A stretch of DNA of 58,265 bases from Myxococcus xanthus (lineage in GTDB: Bacteria; Myxococcota; Myxococcia; Myxococcales; Myxococcaceae). Of the stretch, positions 34,841 through 43,081 are shown piece by piece. A program made the translations under genes and the position numbers. Under the pieces are notes generated by a model, which did no database searches, had not been told where the DNA came from, and worked only from the letters and a program-made list of their open reading frames with translations. Within the stretch, counting starts at the first letter, position 1; every line of letters starts with the position of its first letter. The stretch lies in NCBI RefSeq assembly GCF_013116825.1, contig NZ_JABFNS010000046.1:1-58265 (forward strand). The letters run 5' to 3'.

Positions 34841-35392
34841 ATGGGAATGTTGGACGAGGCCCGCGCGGGCAATGACCTTTACGCCACCTTCGACACCACG
34901 CAGGGGCAGATCGTGGTGAAGCTGTTCGCGAAGGACGCGCCGAAGACGGTGAGCAGCTTCGTGGGCCTGGCGACGGGCGAGCTGCCCTTCCAGGACCCGA
35001 AGACGGGTGAGAAGACGCAGCGCCCGTACTACGACGGCATCATCTTCCACCGCGTGATTCCGGGCTTCATGATTCAGGGCGGTGACCCCACGGGCACCGG
35101 CCGCGGCGGCCCGGGCTTCAACGTGGACGACGAGTACCAGAGCGGCCGGACCTTCGACAAAGTGGGTCTGCTGGCCACGGCGAACATCGGCCGCCCCAAC
35201 ACCAACGGCAGCCAGTTCTTCATCACCACGTCCAAGCCGACCTACCTCAACAACAAGCACACCATCTTCGGTGAGGTGCTCAGCGGCTACGACGTGGTGG
35301 AGAAGATCGCCGGCGTGCCGCGCGACGGGGATGACCGCCCCCGCCAGCCCGTGGTCATCAACAAGCTGACCATTTCGACGACCCAGCCGTAG
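34841..35392 (+). CDS. Cytoplasmic cyclophilin-type peptidyl-prolyl isomerase
   Basis: The 183-residue protein is a single cyclophilin domain with [37 protein letters not shown] and [18 protein letters not shown] choose ATG 34841 because GGGAGGG lies just upstream; an extension to 34796 exists. There is no signal peptide, so it should act in the cytoplasm. It is very similar to the preceding gene and differs mainly in lacking the leader. Confidence 0.92.
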   Translation: MGMLDEARAGNDLYATFDTTQGQIVVKLFAKDAPKTVSSFVGLATGELPFQDPKTGEKTQRPYYDGIIFHRVIPGFMIQGGDPTGTGRGGPGFNVDDEYQSGRTFDKVGLLATANIGRPNTNGSQFFITTSKPTYLNNKHTIFGEVLSGYDVVEKIAGVPRDGDDRPRQPVVINKLTISTTQP

Positions 35393-35404
35393 CCTGTCCG
35401 CTCG

Positions 35405-35430
35405 CCGCCCGTCCTGGCATGGCCGGGCGG
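35405..35430 (+). other. GC hairpin after the second cyclophilin gene
   Basis: Arms CCGCCCG (35405-35411) and CGGGCGG (35424-35430) form a 7-base stem 12 bases after the stop. There is no T-run. It may reduce read-through into era. Confidence 0.35.
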
Positions 35431-35513
35431 GCGGTAGGGTGTGATAGGCGCTGTCCAGACGTTCCCTTTTCGGGCCTCCGCGGTACGCGGCGTCCCAGAT
35501 CACCTCCGAAGCA

Positions 35514-36458
35514 ATGGCCCCCCCCAAGACACACCGCAGCGGCTTCGCCGCCCTCATCGGGCGCCCCAACGTGGGCAAGAGCACGCTGCTCAATGCACTG
35601 ACGGGCGAAAAAATCGCCATCGTCTCCCCCAAGCCGCAGACGACGCGCAACCGCATCCTCGGCGTCGTCACCCGTCCGGAAGGGCAGGTGGCGTTCATCG
35701 ACACGCCGGGCATCCACCAGGCCAAGGGCGAGCTGAACCGCTACATGGTCGAGGTGGCGCTCCAGGCGGCGGAGGAGGTGGACCTGGTCCTCTTCCTCAT
35801 CGAGCCGCCGGCGAGCGAGAAGCCCGAGGTGAGCCCGGGCAACCGCGCCATCCTCGACCGGCTGCAGAAGATCGGCAAGCCGACCTTCCTGGTCATCAAC
35901 AAGATCGACAGCGTCCCCAAGGCGCAGCTCCTGCCGCTCATCGACCTGTACCGCCAGGAGTTCCCCTTCGCGGAGGTGGTCCCCATCTCCGCCCGGGAGA
36001 AGGACGGCGTGGAGCGGCTGTTCCACACCGTCCTGGGACACCTGCCGGAAGGCGAGAACGTCTTCGACGAGGACATGCTCACCGACCAGCAGGAGCGCGC
36101 GCTGGTGGCCGAGTACATCCGCGAGCAGGTGCTGCGGCACTGCCGCCAGGAGATTCCGTACTCCACGGCCGTGGTGGTGGACATCTTCGACGAATCCGAG
36201 CGCGAGCCCCGGCCGGGCACGCCGCCGAACCAACTGGGCGGGCTCATCCGCATCGCCGCGTCCATCTTCGTGGAGCGCGACAGCCAGAAGGCCATCATCA
36301 TCGGTAAGCAGGGGCAGATGCTGAAGACCATTGGCACCGACGCGCGCAAGTCCGTGCAGCGGTTGCTGGGCGCGCATGTGTACCTGGACCTGCGCGTCCG
36401 CGTGGAGCCGCGTTGGAGCGAGCGCCCCGAAGGCCTCAAGAAGCTGGGATACGACTGA
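35514..36458 (+). CDS. era: GTPase Era
   Basis: Era binds the 3' end of 16S rRNA and assists 30S assembly. The 314-residue protein has the G1 motif GRPNVGKS (16-23), the G3 DTPG, NKID (G4) and SARE-like G5. The C-terminal KH domain carries IIIGKQGQMLKTIGTDARKS. Length is normal. It ends 1 base before der, so the two GTPases form one operon unit. No clear Shine-Dalgarno site is seen before the ATG. Confidence 0.97.
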   Translation: MAPPKTHRSGFAALIGRPNVGKSTLLNALTGEKIAIVSPKPQTTRNRILGVVTRPEGQVAFIDTPGIHQAKGELNRYMVEVALQAAEEVDLVLFLIEPPASEKPEVSPGNRAILDRLQKIGKPTFLVINKIDSVPKAQLLPLIDLYRQEFPFAEVVPISAREKDGVERLFHTVLGHLPEGENVFDEDMLTDQQERALVAEYIREQVLRHCRQEIPYSTAVVVDIFDESEREPRPGTPPNQLGGLIRIAASIFVERDSQKAIIIGKQGQMLKTIGTDARKSVQRLLGAHVYLDLRVRVEPRWSERPEGLKKLGYD

Positions 36459-36459
36459 A

Positions 36460-37839
36460 ATGAAGCCCCTGGTCGCAATTGTCGGACGCCCCAACGTGGG
36501 CAAGAGCACGCTGTTCAATCGGCTCGTGGGCCGGCGCATCGCGCTGGTGCAGGACGAGCCCGGCGTGACGCGGGATCGCCACTACGCGGACGCGGAGTGG
36601 GAAGGCCGCCATTTTACCTTCATCGACACCGGCGGCTTCGTGCCCGGTGACGAGGACCAGCTCCTCCAGCAGGTGCGGGAGCAGGCGCAGCTGGCCGTGG
36701 ACGAGTGTGACGTCATCGTCTTCGTCACCGACGCCCGGGCGGGCCTCACCGCCGCGGACGAGGCCGTGGCCAACTACCTGCGCAAGAGCGGCAAGCCGGT
36801 GGTGCTGGCCGCCAACAAGCTGGACAACACGTCCGGGCAGATGCAGGCGCTGGCCGGTGAGTTCTACCGCCTGGGCCTGGGCGACGTGCAGGCCCTGTCC
36901 GCCGAGCACGGCCTGGGCATGCAGGAGCTGTTCGACTCGGTCGTCGCCAGGCTGCCGCCCAAGGAAGAGGGCGAGGACGCGGAGGCGCCGCCCGACGACG
37001 GCATCATCCGCCTGGCCATCATCGGCCGGCCCAACGTGGGCAAGAGCACCCTGGTCAACGCCATCCTGAAGGAGAAGCGGGTGGTGGCCAGTGACGTGGC
37101 GGGGACCACGCGGGACCCGGTGGACTCCGAGCTCACGTACAAGGACCGCAAGCTGCTGCTCACCGACACGGCGGGCATCCGGCGCAAGAAGTCCATTGCC
37201 CAGCGCGTGGAGCAGTTCTCCGTCGTGGCCGCGCTCAAGGTGATGGAGCGCAGCGACGTGGCGGTGCTGCTGATGGACGCCACGGAGCCGGCGGTGGACC
37301 AGGACGCCAAGCTGGCGGGCCTGGCCGAGGAGCGGGGCCGCGCCCTGGTCATCGTGGTGAACAAGTGGGACCTGGTGGGCGCGGACCAGCGCCGGCAGGA
37401 GACCTACCGCGAGTCCCTCAAGCACTCACTCAAGTTCGTGGGCTACGCGCCCATCCTCTTCACCTCCGCGCTGACGGGCTCCAAGGTGGAGAAGGTCGTG
37501 GATGTGGCGACGGAGCTCGCCGACCAGTTCCGCTTCCGGGCGCCCACCCCGCAGCTCAACCGGCTGCTGGACCACATGGTGGACAACCACCCGGCGCCCA
37601 TCGTCCGGGGCAAGCCGCTGCGCATGTACTACATCGCCCAGGTGGCCGCGGCGCCGCCGACCTTCGCCATCACCGTGAACCATCCGGACGGCGTTCCGGA
37701 CATGTACAAGCGGTACATCACCAACCAGCTGCGCAAGACGTTCGACCTGCGCGTGCCCATCCGGCTCATCTTCAAGGGCCGGCCCGGGCAGGCCAAGCGC
37801 GAGGCCCGCAAGCGGCCTCAACGCCAGGGGAAGCGTTGA
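36460..37839 (+). CDS. der: GTPase Der (EngA)
   Basis: Der is an essential GTPase in 50S ribosome maturation. The 459-residue protein has two tandem GTPase domains. The first has GRPNVGKS at 9-16 and the second has a second GRPNVGKS near 187-194, each with DTGGF or DTAGI, and NKLD or NKWD. A C-terminal KH-like domain is followed by a basic tail (KREARKRPQRQGKR). The ATG at 36460 lies one base after the era stop and its upstream frame is not coding. Confidence 0.97.
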   Translation: MKPLVAIVGRPNVGKSTLFNRLVGRRIALVQDEPGVTRDRHYADAEWEGRHFTFIDTGGFVPGDEDQLLQQVREQAQLAVDECDVIVFVTDARAGLTAADEAVANYLRKSGKPVVLAANKLDNTSGQMQALAGEFYRLGLGDVQALSAEHGLGMQELFDSVVARLPPKEEGEDAEAPPDDGIIRLAIIGRPNVGKSTLVNAILKEKRVVASDVAGTTRDPVDSELTYKDRKLLLTDTAGIRRKKSIAQRVEQFSVVAALKVMERSDVAVLLMDATEPAVDQDAKLAGLAEERGRALVIVVNKWDLVGADQRRQETYRESLKHSLKFVGYAPILFTSALTGSKVEKVVDVATELADQFRFRAPTPQLNRLLDHMVDNHPAPIVRGKPLRMYYIAQVAAAPPTFAITVNHPDGVPDMYKRYITNQLRKTFDLRVPIRLIFKGRPGQAKREARKRPQRQGKR

Positions 37840-37851
37840 GGCGTCAGTGCG

Positions 37852-37881
37852 TTGACACTCGCGGCGCGCGCTCCATACAGT
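37852..37881 (+). promoter_or_regulatory. Candidate promoter for the yfgM-bamB operon
   Basis: A perfect TTGACA (37852-37857) is followed 18 bases later by TACAGT (37876-37881), a good -10 match. A start of transcription near 37888 would leave a short leader with the AGAGG ribosome site inside a small dyad at 37888-37900. Confidence 0.5.
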
Positions 37882-37910
37882 GCGCCGCTCTTTAAAAGAG
37901 GTTTCCAGAC

Positions 37911-38714
37911 GTGGCCGGAACCACCAAGACCGAGAAGATTCGCCAGAAAGAGCTCAGCCAGCCGGACTCCTTCCAGAAGGTGGGCACCGAGGCGAGCGAC
38001 TGGCTTGCGCAGCGCCAGAAGATCATCGGGCTCGCCGCCGGCGTGCTCATCCTGGGCGGCGTGGGCGTGGCCATCGCCAGCGAAGTGTCCAAACGCGGCG
38101 AGGCGAAGGCCTCCCAGGCGCTGGGACAGGCGCTGACCGTGCTCGACCGGTCCGTGGAGGGCGTGGAGCCCGCGCAGCCCGGTGACACGGAGCCCCCCTT
38201 CAAGTCGGTGAAGGAGCGCGACGAGGCCGTGGTGAAGTCGCTGGGCGAGTTCCGCCAGCAGCACGGTGGCACCGTGGCCGCGGTGACGGCCTCCCTGGCG
38301 GAGGGCAAGGCGCAGTTCCGGCTGGGCAACTACGCCGCGGCGCAGACGGCCTTCGGCGAGTTCCTCAAGGGCGCGGCCCAGAACGATCCGCTCCGCGCGG
38401 AGGCCTTCGAGGGCCAGGGCTACGCGCTCGAGGCGGACGGCAAGTACGAGGACGCCATCAAGGCCTTCGAGCAGATGGGCGCCGCGGGTGGCCCGTTCCT
38501 GGTGGGCATGGGCGACTACCACAAGGCCCGGATGCTCATCCTCCTGGGCAAGAAGGAAGAGGCGGCCCAGGTGCTGTCGAAGCTGACCACGGCGCAGCCG
38601 AACACGGCGGCGGCGCGTCAGGCCGGTGAGCGCCTGGCGGTGCTGGCGTCCGAAGGTGTGAAGGTTCCTGCCCCGGAGGCTCCGGCGGCTGCACCCGTTC
38701 CGGACGCGGGGTAG
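37911..38714 (+). CDS. YfgM-like membrane-anchored TPR protein
   Basis: The 267-residue protein has one N-terminal membrane helix (about 38-56, IIGLAAGVLILGGVGVAIA) and a periplasmic TPR-like region (about 100-245). In E. coli YfgM is linked to the Sec translocon and to periplasmic chaperones, and it stands next to bamB and der as here. That synteny makes the assignment likely. Start is GTG 37911 with AGAGG upstream. The tail is Pro/Ala-rich. Confidence 0.78.
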   Translation: MAGTTKTEKIRQKELSQPDSFQKVGTEASDWLAQRQKIIGLAAGVLILGGVGVAIASEVSKRGEAKASQALGQALTVLDRSVEGVEPAQPGDTEPPFKSVKERDEAVVKSLGEFRQQHGGTVAAVTASLAEGKAQFRLGNYAAAQTAFGEFLKGAAQNDPLRAEAFEGQGYALEADGKYEDAIKAFEQMGAAGGPFLVGMGDYHKARMLILLGKKEEAAQVLSKLTTAQPNTAAARQAGERLAVLASEGVKVPAPEAPAAAPVPDAG

Positions 38715-38725
38715 AAACACTCTCC

Positions 38726-39889
38726 ATGACGATGCGGCTCGTGAGCTGGAAGCGTTGGCTGGGTGGCGCCGTGGCGGCAGGGCTTCTGGGCGGCTGCAGT
38801 GGCGTGCGGTACTACGGCAATCCGGAGTTGCCCCGGCCGCCGTCGAACACGCCGCTGGAGTACTTCTCCGTCAACTGGTGGGCGCCGCTCGCGCCCCCGC
38901 AGACGCTGGAGTACGGGCCGCGAGAGACGGCGACGCCGGCCTATGATGCCGTCAGCCGGACGACCATCGCGCTCACGCGGGACGGATTCGCCCGCGGCGT
39001 GGGGCCCGGCGGCCAGGTGAAGTGGAAGTACAAGACGGGCAGCCGCTTCAACGCCGGGGCCCGGGTGGTGGACGGCGTGGCCTATGTTCCGGGCGGGGAC
39101 GGCGTGCTGTACGCGCTGGACGCGGCCTCGGGCGAGGAGAAGTGGAAATACGTCGCGGGCGAGGCCCTGGCCACGGTGCCCGTGGTCGCGAATGGCCTGG
39201 TGCTCGTGGCTTCGGAGAGCGACACGCTCTTCGCGGTGAAGATCGCGGATGGGCAGTGGGCCTGGCAGTACCGCCGGGATCCGCCCACCGGCTTCACCGT
39301 CCGCGGCGCTTCGCGGCCCCTGGTGCGCGAAGGCGTGGCCTACGTCGGCTTCTCGGACGGCTTCGTGGTGGCGCTCAGCGTCGACGACGGCGGCGTCACC
39401 TGGGAGCGCTCGCTGTCCGGCGCCGGCTCCGAGTTCCTGGATGTGGACAGCAGCCCGGTGATGGACGCGAACGGGCAGCTCTACGTCACGTCGTACAAGA
39501 GCGGCATCTTCGCGCTCGAGTCCGAGTCCGGCGACCTGGTGTGGAACAACTCCGTGGCTGGCATGACGTCGCTGCTGATCAGCGGACAGGTGCTCTTCGC
39601 CGCCGGTGACGGCCGGGTGGATGCCTACCTGGCGGAGACGGGACGGCTCCTCTGGTCGCACTCCCTGGGGGAACGGGCGGCCTTCGCTCCGGTGTTCGCC
39701 CAGGGAATGCTGCTCGTGCCCACGTCCAACGCGCTGCTGTTCCTGGAGCCCAAGACGGGGCGCTCGCGCGTGTCGTGGAACCCCGGGAGTGGCATCACCG
39801 CGCCGCCTTTCGCGGCGGGCAGGCAGTTGTTCGTGCTGTCGAACAACGGCTACCTGTACTCCCTGGACATGAACGGGATTGACGGGTGA
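38726..39889 (+). CDS. bamB: Outer-membrane assembly lipoprotein BamB
   Basis: BamB is a beta-propeller lipoprotein that helps the BAM complex insert outer-membrane proteins. The 387-residue protein has a lipoprotein signal ending at C24 (LLGGC) and PQQ-like propeller repeats, with strand patterns such as VYALDAASGEEKWKY-type blades and GVLYALDAASGEEKWKYVAG. The start of the mature protein is Pro-rich. Synteny with der and a YfgM-like gene supports the call. The Nudix gene overlaps its stop by 4 bases. Confidence 0.88.
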   Translation: MTMRLVSWKRWLGGAVAAGLLGGCSGVRYYGNPELPRPPSNTPLEYFSVNWWAPLAPPQTLEYGPRETATPAYDAVSRTTIALTRDGFARGVGPGGQVKWKYKTGSRFNAGARVVDGVAYVPGGDGVLYALDAASGEEKWKYVAGEALATVPVVANGLVLVASESDTLFAVKIADGQWAWQYRRDPPTGFTVRGASRPLVREGVAYVGFSDGFVVALSVDDGGVTWERSLSGAGSEFLDVDSSPVMDANGQLYVTSYKSGIFALESESGDLVWNNSVAGMTSLLISGQVLFAAGDGRVDAYLAETGRLLWSHSLGERAAFAPVFAQGMLLVPTSNALLFLEPKTGRSRVSWNPGSGITAPPFAAGRQLFVLSNNGYLYSLDMNGIDG

Positions 39890-40314
39890 CGGCTCCGGCT
39901 CGCAGGACGGTCCGCGTGGTGGCGGCGCTGATTCCGCGGCCGGAGGATGGACGCCAGTTCCTGGTTCAGCAGCGGCTCCCCGGTGGAAGCCGCGCCTTGC
40001 TGTGGGAGTTCCCCGGCGGCAAGGTGGAGGCCGGGGAGACGGACGAGGCCGCGCTGGCCCGTGAGTGTCGCGAGGAGCTGGACGTGGAGCTCGTCGTGGG
40101 CCGGCGGCTCTGGGAGGGCCAGCACACCTATCCGGACCTGACGGTGGAGCTGGTGTTGTTCCTGGCCCGGATCGTCTCGGGCGAGCCCCAGCCCCTGGGC
40201 GCCCACGCGCTGGCGTTCCACACGCCGGCGCAGATGCAGTCACTGCCGTTCTGCGAGGCGGACATCCCGCTCCTGGACGACCTGGTGGCGGGAAGGTTGG
40301 GCGCGCTCGATTGA
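39886..40314 (+). CDS. Nudix hydrolase (MutT-like)
   Basis: The 142-residue protein has a Nudix box of the form GKVEAGE, seven residues, then RECREELDV; it matches the consensus except that Gly near the end is replaced by Asp. It may clear oxidised nucleotides such as 8-oxo-dGTP, or act on another nucleoside diphosphate. The N-terminus carries VVAALIPRPEDGRQFLVQQR, as in MutT. The GTG start overlaps the bamB stop (GTGA), and the next gene overlaps its stop by one base. Confidence 0.85.
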   Translation: MTAPARRTVRVVAALIPRPEDGRQFLVQQRLPGGSRALLWEFPGGKVEAGETDEAALARECREELDVELVVGRRLWEGQHTYPDLTVELVLFLARIVSGEPQPLGAHALAFHTPAQMQSLPFCEADIPLLDDLVAGRLGALD

Positions 40315-41195
40315 TGCTGCAGCGGACGTTCCAGCACATCCCAAATGTCGGTCCCTGGCGGGAGAAGGACCTGTGGTCCCGCGGCATCCGCACCTGGGAT
40401 GACTTTCCGGAAGCTGGCCAGGGGGTTGCGCTCAACCGGAAGTCCGACGACGTGGCCCGGGCGCGCATCGCCGAGGCGAAGGACGCGCTGGCCCGCCGGG
40501 ACTTGCGCAAGCTCGCGGAGCTGCTTCCGAGCCGGGAGCACTGGCGGCTGTACCCGGAGTTCCAGGACGACGCCGTCTATTTCGATATCGAGACGGATGG
40601 CCGGGAGGCCCAGGCGCCCACGGTGGTGAGCCTGTTCGATTCGAAGGGTCTTCATGTCTTCATCCAGGGCCGGAACATGGACGCGCTGCCGGAGGCCATG
40701 GCGGCCCGGCGGCTGTGGGTGACGTTCAACGGCTCGTGCTTCGACGTGCCCGTCTTGCGTGACTACTTCGGCCCCGCGCGATTTCCGGTACCGGATGCGC
40801 ACATTGACTTGCGGTTCGTGACGCGGCGCCTGGGCATGGGCGGCGGCCTGAAGGAAATCGAAGGGAAGATTGGCGCCGAGCGTCCGCCGCACATGAAGGG
40901 CGTGAATGGCTACGACGCGGTGCTGCTGTGGCGCGCGTACCAGCGCCGCGGCGATGTAGAGGCCCTCCGGTTCCTCGTCGAGTACAACCTGTACGACGCC
41001 TTCCAGCTCCGGACGCTGATGGACGTGGCGTACAACCGCGGCGCCGACGACTTGAACCAGGATGTTCCCCGGCTGCCAGTCTTCGAGCGTGGCGACGTGC
41101 TTTACGACGTGAGCCGCATCATCCTGGAGTTGGGGCCCACCGAGCGCGATCTCCAGACCCTTGCTCGCGTCCGGGCCATGGAGCAGGGCGACTGA
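40314..41195 (+). CDS. YprB-like ribonuclease-H-fold exonuclease
   Basis: The 293-residue protein has a DEDD-type exonuclease core: DIETDG (about 85-90) holds the first two acidic residues, FNGSCFDVPVL the third, and YNLYDAFQL the last. The N-terminal 70 residues contain a helix-hairpin-like segment, IPNVGPWREKDLWSRGI, that may bind nucleic acid. It is last in the operon with yfgM, bamB and the Nudix gene. A role in DNA or RNA turnover is likely, but the substrate is not known. The ATG overlaps the Nudix stop by one base. Confidence 0.8.
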   Translation: MLQRTFQHIPNVGPWREKDLWSRGIRTWDDFPEAGQGVALNRKSDDVARARIAEAKDALARRDLRKLAELLPSREHWRLYPEFQDDAVYFDIETDGREAQAPTVVSLFDSKGLHVFIQGRNMDALPEAMAARRLWVTFNGSCFDVPVLRDYFGPARFPVPDAHIDLRFVTRRLGMGGGLKEIEGKIGAERPPHMKGVNGYDAVLLWRAYQRRGDVEALRFLVEYNLYDAFQLRTLMDVAYNRGADDLNQDVPRLPVFERGDVLYDVSRIILELGPTERDLQTLARVRAMEQGD

Positions 41196-41206
41196 GCGGG
41201 CAGGGT

Positions 41207-41227
41207 GACTGTGCCCAGTGCACAGTC
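41207..41227 (+). other. Hairpin after the exonuclease gene
   Basis: Perfect 8-base arms (GACTGTGC and GCACAGTC) with a 5-base loop, 11 bases after the stop. There is no T-run, so it is a possible weak terminator or RNA-end protector. Confidence 0.45.
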
Positions 41228-41319
41228 CTGGCCGCAGCCGTGCATTCGCGACTACCGGACGGTGAACACCTGCGAGTGCGAAGTGTTGCGGTCTGGTGGA
41301 ATGACCCGGGGAGGCGTTT

Positions 41320-41341
41320 GTAGGTTGAAGGGTCAACCTAC
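41320..41341 (+). promoter_or_regulatory. Perfect 9-base inverted repeat next to the DUF3014 ribosome site
   Basis: GTAGGTTGA (41320-41328) and TCAACCTAC (41333-41341) enclose AGGG. The second arm ends directly before GGAGG (41342-41346), the ribosome site of the next gene. This could be an operator or an RNA hairpin that limits ribosome access. Confidence 0.55.
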
Positions 41342-41351
41342 GGAGGAATGA

Positions 41352-42164
41352 ATGAACGACCCGACGAATCCGCCGCCGGCCGAGGTTCCCGAATCCGCTC
41401 AGAGCTCCAAGGGCAAGACGCTGGCCGTCGTTTTGGGGCTGGCGGGCCTTGCGTTGGTGGCGTCGTACTTCGGTCTGCGGCGTCAGGAGTCACTGCCCGC
41501 GGAGGTGCCCGCAATTCCGATGGAGCCCGCTGGCGAGACGGCTGCGGCGCCCCCGGCGATGCCCGAAACATCGCTGCCGGAGCGGGACGCCGAGGTCCGT
41601 AGCCTGGCGAGTCGGCTTTCGCCTGAGCCCGAGCTCGCGCGGTGGATGGGCGAAAAAGACCTGGTTCGTCGCTTCGCAGCCGCGGTGAGCAATATCGCGG
41701 AGGGCTCGAGCCCGCGTACGGTGCTCGGGTTCCTGGCGCCCACGGGGGCTTTCCAGGTGACCCAGGTGGACGGCACGACGGTCATCGATCCGGCCAGTTA
41801 CGCACGCTACGACACCGTGGCCCGCGTGATTGGCTCCGTTGACACGCAGGTCGCGGCCAGCGTGTACCGTGAGCTGAAGCCGCTGATTGACCAGGCCCAC
41901 GCGGAGATTGCGCCGCCGGGACAGACATTCAGCAGCGCCTTGAGCGCGGCCGTCCAACATCTGCTCAAGGTGCCCGTGCAGGAAGGCCCGGTGGAAGTCG
42001 TCTCCGAAGGCGCGCTGTATGCCTATGCGGCGCCGGAGTTCGAGGACCTGAGCCCCGCGCAGAAGCATCTGCTGCGCATGGGGCCTCAGAACATGCAGCT
42101 CATTCAGGCCAAGCTGCGGGAGCTGAATAGCTCGCTGGGGCTGCCGCCGGTCGCGGACCGCTGA
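41352..42164 (+). CDS. DUF3014 domain-containing membrane protein
   Basis: The 270-residue protein has a polar N-terminus, one membrane helix at about 23-43, an Ala/Pro-rich linker (about 48-78) and a soluble domain matching DUF3014: the block around LVRRFAAAVSNIAEG, IDPASYARYDTVARVIGSVD, and the tail QKHLLRMGPQNMQLIQAKLRE. Function is unknown. GGAGG lies 5 bases before the ATG, with a strong inverted repeat immediately upstream that may control it. Confidence 0.82.
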   Translation: MNDPTNPPPAEVPESAQSSKGKTLAVVLGLAGLALVASYFGLRRQESLPAEVPAIPMEPAGETAAAPPAMPETSLPERDAEVRSLASRLSPEPELARWMGEKDLVRRFAAAVSNIAEGSSPRTVLGFLAPTGAFQVTQVDGTTVIDPASYARYDTVARVIGSVDTQVAASVYRELKPLIDQAHAEIAPPGQTFSSALSAAVQHLLKVPVQEGPVEVVSEGALYAYAAPEFEDLSPAQKHLLRMGPQNMQLIQAKLRELNSSLGLPPVADR

Positions 42165-42192
42165 TTCAAAGCCAGTCCCAGGCCGCCCGGTC

Positions 42193-42798
42193 TCAACGGC
42201 GTTTCTTCTTGCCGGCGGGCTTGGGCGGAGGGGCTGGCTTTTCCTTTTCGCCAGCGATTTGAAGGGTTTGGCGGAACTCGTCGACGTCACGGCCCAGGCC
42301 GTCGGTGAACGAGGTTCCGGTCTGGGCATCCACGACCAGGGTGTACTTGAAGCCGGACTTGAGCGGCTGCGGCAGCTGGATTCGGTAGATGAGGCCGGTT
42401 TCGGATTCCTCGACGTCGTCATCGGACACCATGGCCCGGTCGACTTCGTCGAATAGCCGGACCCGGTAGTTCTTGAGCGGGCTGGACGTCCGGAGCTCCA
42501 GGCGTGACGTGGGCTCAATGAGGGTCGCGTCATCAAGAGCCAGGGAGATCTCCGTGAGGCCGGTGGTGGCGATTCCAGCGTCCTCGGCAACGCCCGCGTC
42601 GTTGATGGGGGCCGCGGCGGGAGCGCTGGGCGGCGCCTGGTAGCTGAGCGAGAACCGGGTTGGCGGCGGCGTCGCGGGGACCTGGGGGACCTCGGCGACC
42701 CCCGAGTCCGGGGTGGCGGCCGGCTTGTCCGGGCAGCCCGAGAGGACGAGAGCGCCACAGCAGGTGGCGGCGACGAGTCCGAATCGAAGAAGACGCAT
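42193..42798 (-). CDS. Predicted lipoprotein, function unknown
   Basis: The 201-residue protein has a lipoprotein signal (LVLSGC, C22), a Pro/Ala/Asp-rich linker (about 24-80), a beta-rich domain (TEISLALDDATLIEPTSRLELR-like strands), and a Lys/Arg/Pro tail. ATG 42798 is used; the longer frame adds 14 unlikely residues. It is convergent with DUF3014 with a 28-base gap. No domain could be named. Confidence 0.7.
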   Translation of the reverse strand: MRLLRFGLVAATCCGALVLSGCPDKPAATPDSGVAEVPQVPATPPPTRFSLSYQAPPSAPAAAPINDAGVAEDAGIATTGLTEISLALDDATLIEPTSRLELRTSSPLKNYRVRLFDEVDRAMVSDDDVEESETGLIYRIQLPQPLKSGFKYTLVVDAQTGTSFTDGLGRDVDEFRQTLQIAGEKEKPAPPPKPAGKKKRR

Positions 42799-42934
42799 GT
42801 GGCGGCCACGGTATGCGCCTGGATGGACGCCGGAAAGCACCGAGTGCCGGGCGGCCAGCCGGGCCGTGGGTTGGCGGCAATGGGCTCGCGGATAACCATC
42901 CAGGACGTGACCTCTCCCTCTGAAAGAAGGTCCG

Positions 42935-42948
42935 ATAACATGCGTTAT
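42935..42948. promoter_or_regulatory. AT-rich dyad upstream of the ABC permease
   Basis: ATAAC (42935-42939) and GTTAT (42944-42948) form an inverted repeat around ATGC, in one of the few AT-rich spots of the gap 42799-43081. It may be an operator or part of a promoter for the permease or the lipoprotein. Confidence 0.35.
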
Positions 42949-43081
42949 GTAAACTAAGCGGGCGCGGAACCAGGGATCGATTCAGGCCGTTCCCCGCCCT
43001 GGTTTCTGGGCTGTCCGGGCCGGTTTCGGGTCCGTCGATTGCAGTCGAATCCGGCAGGAGTTCCACTCCCGACGCCCCGCC

